From the NCBI RefSeq assembly GCF_029931775.1, contig NC_079331.1:23003720-23067719 (forward strand): 64,000 nt of DNA. The letters run 5' to 3'. Of the stretch, positions 60,050-64,000 are shown piece after piece; the stretch's first letter is position 1, and each line of letters starts with the position of its first letter. The translations under genes and the position numbers were made by a program. Origin of the DNA: Euleptes europaea. Taxonomy: Eukaryota > Chordata > Lepidosauria > Squamata > Sphaerodactylidae. The notes beneath the pieces are model-generated. The model worked only from the letters and a program-made list of their open reading frames with translations, searched no databases and was not told the origin of the DNA.

Positions 60050-60300
60050 GAGAAGAAGAAGAGTTGGTTAGTTTTTATGCCCTGATTTTCTCTACTTTTA
60101 AAGAGTCTCACAGTGGCTTACAGTTGCCTTCCTTTCCCACCCCCCAAACAGACACCTTGTGAGGTGGGTGGGGCTGAGAGATTTTGGAGAGAATTGCGAC
60201 TGGCCCAAGCAGGCTTTATGTGGAGGAGTGGGGAATTGAACACAGTTCTCCAGATTAGAGTCCACCACTCTTAACCACTACACCACTCTGGCTCTCTGGA
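60050..60300 (-). repeat. tRNA-derived SINE (ATGGTGTAGTGGTTAAGAG family), minus strand
   Basis: From AGAAGAAGAAGAGTTGG to CCACTACACCACTCTGGCTC; slightly shortened in the body. Confidence 0.7.
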
Positions 60301-60427
60301 TACCTGAGGAACTCAGCCTTCATTATGGTCAGCAGAAGGACATCGCATTTTGTGATGTTTTCCGCAAGATCACAGAATTAGGCAGAAGGCCAAATAGGTG
60401 GGAAGCAGAAGAATGTCTTGGTAGTTA

Positions 60428-60605
60428 CAGTTTCAGAGGGCAGCCGTGCTGGTCTGCAGCGGAACAGCTGGATTCGAATCCAGGAGCACCTTAGAGACCA
60501 AGAAAATTTTTGTGTATGAGCTTTCAAGAAGAGAGCATTGACTCTCAAAAGCTCATTCTTCAAAAATCTTGTTCTCTAAGGTGCTGTTGGACTTGAATCT
60601 TGGTC
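60428..60605. repeat. Fold-back element, related subfamily
   Basis: The head TTTCAGAGGGCAGCCGTGCT is followed by inverted arms (CAGGAGCACCTTAGAGACCA; TTCTCTAAGGTGCTGTTGGA) and paired TGAGCTTTCAAGAAGAGAGC and AAAAGCTCATTCTTC near the turn. Confidence 0.6.
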
Positions 60606-61465
60606 TTTGTGTGAGTGTGAGAGAAAGAGAGAACCCAGGACTGTAATCTGTTTTGGCCCCTTTAAATAATAAGGAATAGGAAAAAGTGTCACCAGAAGGG
60701 AGAAAAAGTTGGGGAGATAGTACTGGATCTTCAATTAGTTGTGCAAAGGAAGATCTTTTCCATAAGCTAAATTCAAAAGTCGGCCATTGGAATGCTCAGA
60801 GAAAGAACTGGTGGATTAAGCAGTTAAATGTTGTAAAACATTTTAAAAGCATTCACTTTATTAGAACAACAGAAAATATACTTGAAATCATCAACAGATG
60901 ATATTGAACTTGATAAGTATTGTACTATTTTAACATGCTCTTTCTATGCTCTTTTTATGCCGTTAAAGATTTTTTACTTTGATATATTAATGTTAGGTAA
61001 GATTTCTATAAATACGACCCATTCACATTTATCCTGGAATGCTAGGGTAAACTTACCATTTCAGATTAAAAAGAAGTGAACCAAAGTAAAGTAACAGTAA
61101 CAATTAAAATAAAGCAAAAAATCAATGTTTAGAGGTCTTTGTGCTAACGTTGGGCTGCCTGCAGTTCCAGCAGGTGGCTGGTAGGGGGAGCATTGCTGCC
61201 CTTCTCAGTCTGCCCTGATAGTGGGCAGGCAAAAGGGGGGCAGAAAGCCCCTGGGAACGAAAGAGACTCTCCTAAAGTAAGCCGTCACTCATGAAATGCC
61301 ATTCTTATCTTTATGGAATATTTGGCCTGTGTACCAGTACTACTAAAAGCCATACATGTTCATTCTCTGATGCAGCCCCCACCTTATAGAAGGGTCTGTC
61401 TGATGAGGTTAGGAAGGCTCCCCCTCTCCTGACATTCTGCAAACTGTGCACAATTTAATTTTTCA
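60606..61465. other. MAP2K5 intron 6 stretch, unassigned
   Basis: AT-rich with no recognised exon. The part at about 60690-61080 has AT-rich open frames resembling decayed LINE coding sequence (CAAAGGAAGATCTTTTCC), but I cannot name a family. Confidence 0.3.
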
Positions 61466-61680
61466 GGAGGGCTGTGGCTCAGTGGTAGAGCATCTGCTTG
61501 GCATGCAGAAGGTCCCAGGTTCAATCCCCAGCATCTCCAGTTAAAGGGACTAGGCAAGAAGGTGATGTGGAAGACCCCTGCCTGAGACCCTGGAGAGCTG
61601 CTGCCGGTCTGAGTAGACAATACTGACTTTGATGGACCAAGGGTCTGATTCAGTATAAGGCAGCTTCAGGTGTTCATGTG
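61466..61680 (+). repeat. tRNA-Ala-like SINE
   Basis: The head GGCTGTGGCTCAGTGGTAGA, the B box GGTTCAATCCCC and the complete body are close to the consensus of the window's copies. Confidence 0.85.
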
Positions 61681-61721
61681 TACACAGGTAGTAGGACTAT
61701 AAGGGAATCGTTCAGAAAGAT

Positions 61722-62265
61722 AAGAACATAAGAAAAGCCCTGCTGGATCAGACCAAGGTCCATCAAGTCAACCCAGGTGCCTCTAGGAAGCCCACAAACA
61801 AGACGACTGCAGCAGCATTATCCTGCCTGTGTTCCACAGCACCTCATATAATAGGCATGCTCTTCTGATACTGTAGGTATGCATCATGACTAGTTTTCAT
61901 TTGGACTAGTAGCCATGGATAGCTCCATGAACATGTCCACTCCGCTGTTAAAGCTTTCCAAGTTGGCAGCCATCACCACATCCTGGGGCAGGGAGTTCCA
62001 CATTGTAACTATGCGTTGTGTGAAGAAAGGAAAAGGATTGTGGCCTGTACTGCTGGGTATAGTACATACTATCTGTCCCTGTAAGTATTATCCTACTATG
62101 TAATTTCTGCATCATGTTAATACTTACGACTTGTTTCAGCTTGGTTTCCAGTTTCTGCAATCCGACTCCTATTACATTGCTTATTGGATGTCCCATCCTG
62201 TTGATTGTATTTTCTCACACTGTGTAATTTCAGTGAGAAAGGCAGAATATAAATAAGGTTTTTGT
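61722..62265 (-). repeat. CR1-like LINE 3' fragment, followed by an L2-like tail
   Basis: 61722-62090 has AAGCCCTGCTGGATCAGACC, CCTGTGTTCCACAGCACCTC and GGGCAGGGAGTTCCACATTG, the complement of CR1-type blocks. At 62170-62265 a GAGAAAGGCAGAATATAAAT tail in the plus direction suggests a second, L2-like piece. Confidence 0.5.
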
Positions 62266-62433
62266 AGGATTGCACTGAACGCATTATGTAGTTTGTCCAG
62301 CCAAGCTCAAGACACCGCCATGTTCAGAGTTGCAGTCCAGTGCTTGATTGATAAATTGAGCTAGAAGCTTCAGAAATCACTGAGATCACCTATTCTTCAG
62401 ACTGCCAAGAAGATGGGAAGGATTACCTGCAAA

Positions 62434-62681
62434 GGAGCCAGTATGGTGCAGTGGTTAAGAGTGTGGACTCTAATCTAGAGCACCGGGTTTGATTCACCAT
62501 TCCTCCATATTAAGCCAGCTGGGTGACCTTGGGCTAGTCACAGTTCTCCCTGAACTCTCTTAGTCTCGCCTACCTCACAAGGTATCTGTTGTGTGGAGGG
62601 GAAAGGAAGGCTATTGCATTGTTTGAGTCTCCTTAACAGGTAGAGAAAATCAGGGTATAAAAAACCCACTCTTCTTCTTCT
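62434..62681 (+). repeat. tRNA-derived SINE (ATGGTGTAGTGGTTAAGAG family)
   Basis: It starts GGAGCCAGTATGGTGCAGTG and ends with AAAACCCACTCTTCTTCTTC. The body is missing about 60 bases. Confidence 0.75.
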
Positions 62682-63142
62682 ATAACAGATGTTCTGTTAT
62701 TAAGCATTTGATGTTTAATAGCAATACTTTGCTAAGCAATCTCCCCATCCCCAATCATTTGTTTTGTCGTTATAATTTTGATTTGGTCCGAAAGTGTCCC
62801 AGAAACGATGGCTCGACATCTAATGGGGCAGTTAATTGCCTTTCATTTTCGTAAACCAGCCTGCATTTGGAATGCCGTGTTTTGAAGTCCTTGATAGTCT
62901 CCCTCTGCTTCATGTTCACAAAACGCTCAGTCGGCAAGAGATGACAAGATCACTTACATGTTTTCGTTAGGTAAAGTCCTCTTTCTTTAAAGTGGGTTTA
63001 TTAAAGAACAAAAATACCAGATAGATGTTTTTTGTTTGTGTTGATTGTTGAGTGTTCATGCCTTTTCAGAACAGATCTTTCTTTTTCCTTTGAAATACTC
63101 AGTGTTGACTTGATTCAGAATTGCATCTTTGCTTGGCAGAGG

Positions 63143-63570
63143 ACGTTGTGTGGTGTAGTGGTTAAGAGTGGTGCTGGTGCAGTCGTCTTGTTTGGGGGCT
63201 TCCTGGAGGCACCTGGTTGGCCACTGTGTGAACAGACTGCTGGACTTGATGGGCCTGGGTCTGATCCAGCAGGGCTTTTCTTATGTTCTTATGTTTGGAG
63301 TGGTGGACTCTGATCTGGAGAACTTGGTTTGATTCCCCACTCCTCTGCATGAGCGGCGGAGGCTAATCTGGTGAACTGGTTTTGTTTCCCCTCTCCTACA
63401 CACGAAGCCAGCTGGGTGACCTTGGGCTAGTCACAGCTCTCTCAGCCCCACCTAACTCACAGGGAGTCTGTTGTGGGGAGGGGAAGAGAAGGTGATTGTA
63501 AGGCGGTTTGATTCTGCCTTAAGTGGTAGAGAAAGTCGGCGTATAAAAACCAACTCTTCTTCTTCTTCTT
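63143..63570 (+). repeat. tRNA-derived SINE split in its head by a CR1-like 3' end
   Basis: The head GTGTGGTGTAGTGGTTAAGA breaks off at about 63172 and resumes at 63298 (GTGGACTCTGATCTGGAGAA). The insert has the CR1-like blocks also seen at 44562-44740. The repeated GAGTGGTG at both joints is the likely target duplication. Confidence 0.75.
63173..63297 (+). mobile_element. Short CR1-like 3' end inserted in a SINE
   Basis: About 125 bases: TGCAGTCGTCTTGTTTGGGG, CACTGTGTGAACAGACTGCT, GGACTTGATGGGCCTGGGTC and a TTCTTATG-type end. It is extremely 5'-truncated, as is common for CR1. Confidence 0.65.
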
Positions 63571-63702
63571 GTTAAGCCCTTTAACTTTGTATGACCAAAT
63601 CCTGCTGCAGGTTCCCCTGAGCAAGCAGGTGCATTCTTTGTAGCCCAGTCTTAGCTGTAAGTATCAGTAATTTAGAAACAGTCAATTATGACCATGTGTA
63701 GG

Positions 63703-63880
63703 GGTTGCCAATCTCCTGGTGGGGCCTGGAAATCTCCAGACTACAGAGATCAGTTCCCATGGAGAAAATGGCTGGTTTGGAAGGTGGACTCTGTGGCATT
63801 ATACCCTGTTCAGTCTCCCTCTCCCAAGCTTCACCTCCAGCTCTCCAGGAATTTCCTGTCGCAGAGTTGGCAATGCTTTG
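63703..63880 (+). repeat. GGTTGCCAACCTCCAGG-type repeat
   Basis: It has GGGTTGCCAATCTCCTGG, GATCAGTTCCCATGGAGAAA and GACTCTGTGGCATTATACCC, the same block order as at 14621. Confidence 0.55.
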
Positions 63881-64000
63881 CTCAACTCCCAATTTTCTTT
63901 CCACCACATCACATGGACTTTCTGTTCTTTCTCTTCTCTCCCTTTCCTGTTGTTTTGGGACAGTGGTATGTGTTCTTTTAGCTAGGTGTGAGTTGCAGTT

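Noticed and set aside
60686-61079. AT-rich open frames in MAP2K5 intron 6 as a further exon
   Set aside because: The expected next exon (SLKKSSAEL-like) is not encoded, and the frames look like decayed LINE sequence.
12857-61680. Apparent tRNA genes (tRNA-Ala-like and ATGGTGTAGTGGTTAAGAG heads)
   Set aside because: All are heads of SINEs with characteristic bodies and tails. The acceptor stems do not pair as in a functional tRNA.

Overview
The window is vertebrate nuclear DNA, most likely from a squamate reptile and perhaps a gecko-like lizard. The evidence is the repeat mix: CR1, L2, L1 and a BovB 3' end, SINEs with tRNA and 5S rRNA heads, many hAT and fold-back elements, a Tc1 element and a chromodomain Ty3/Gypsy element. 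Host genes are split into small exons with GT-AG introns. No prokaryotic features are present.

Three host genes lie in tandem on the + strand, in the order known from amniotes (human 15q23): the 3' end of IQCH (three exons, about 906-3391), complete C15orf61 (two exons, 8946-10818) and the 5' part of MAP2K5 (exons 1-6, 26185-58231). MAP2K5 exons 1-4 encode the PB1 docking domain; the kinase domain lies beyond the right edge. C15orf61 and MAP2K5 both start in CpG-rich promoters.

Region by region: 1-5.5 kb is the IQCH end plus several 5S-headed SINEs. 5.6-6.7 kb is a hAT element whose GC-rich interior looks like a captured promoter and first exon of TACC1. 7.4-8.1 kb is a triplicated block upstream of C15orf61. 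10.8-18.5 kb is mostly repeat-poor. 18.7-20.2 kb is a Tc1 element inside a SINE. 20.7-25.5 kb holds fold-back repeats and hAT MITEs. 25.5-26.3 kb is the MAP2K5 promoter with a 22-23 bp tandem array and a 200-bp palindrome. MAP2K5 intron 1 holds a three-level nest: hAT, then fold-back, then a very young Gypsy element with 437-bp LTRs. Introns 2-4 are crowded with SINEs, CR1 pieces and a MER2-like Tigger element. Intron 4 holds a nearly complete L1 with an 18-bp target duplication. 58.2-64 kb is repeat-rich intron 6.

The strongest unusual observations are (1) the hAT element carrying a TACC1-like promoter and start of coding sequence; (2) a fold-back element family with a one-sided head, flanked by 12-13 bp target duplications and carrying hammerhead-ribozyme-like core strands; (3) SINEs with two different heads (5S rRNA and tRNA) on one BovB-like tail; and (4) telomere-like filler at two internal deletion joints of the Tc1 copy. 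Family names rest on recognition from memory; no search was run.
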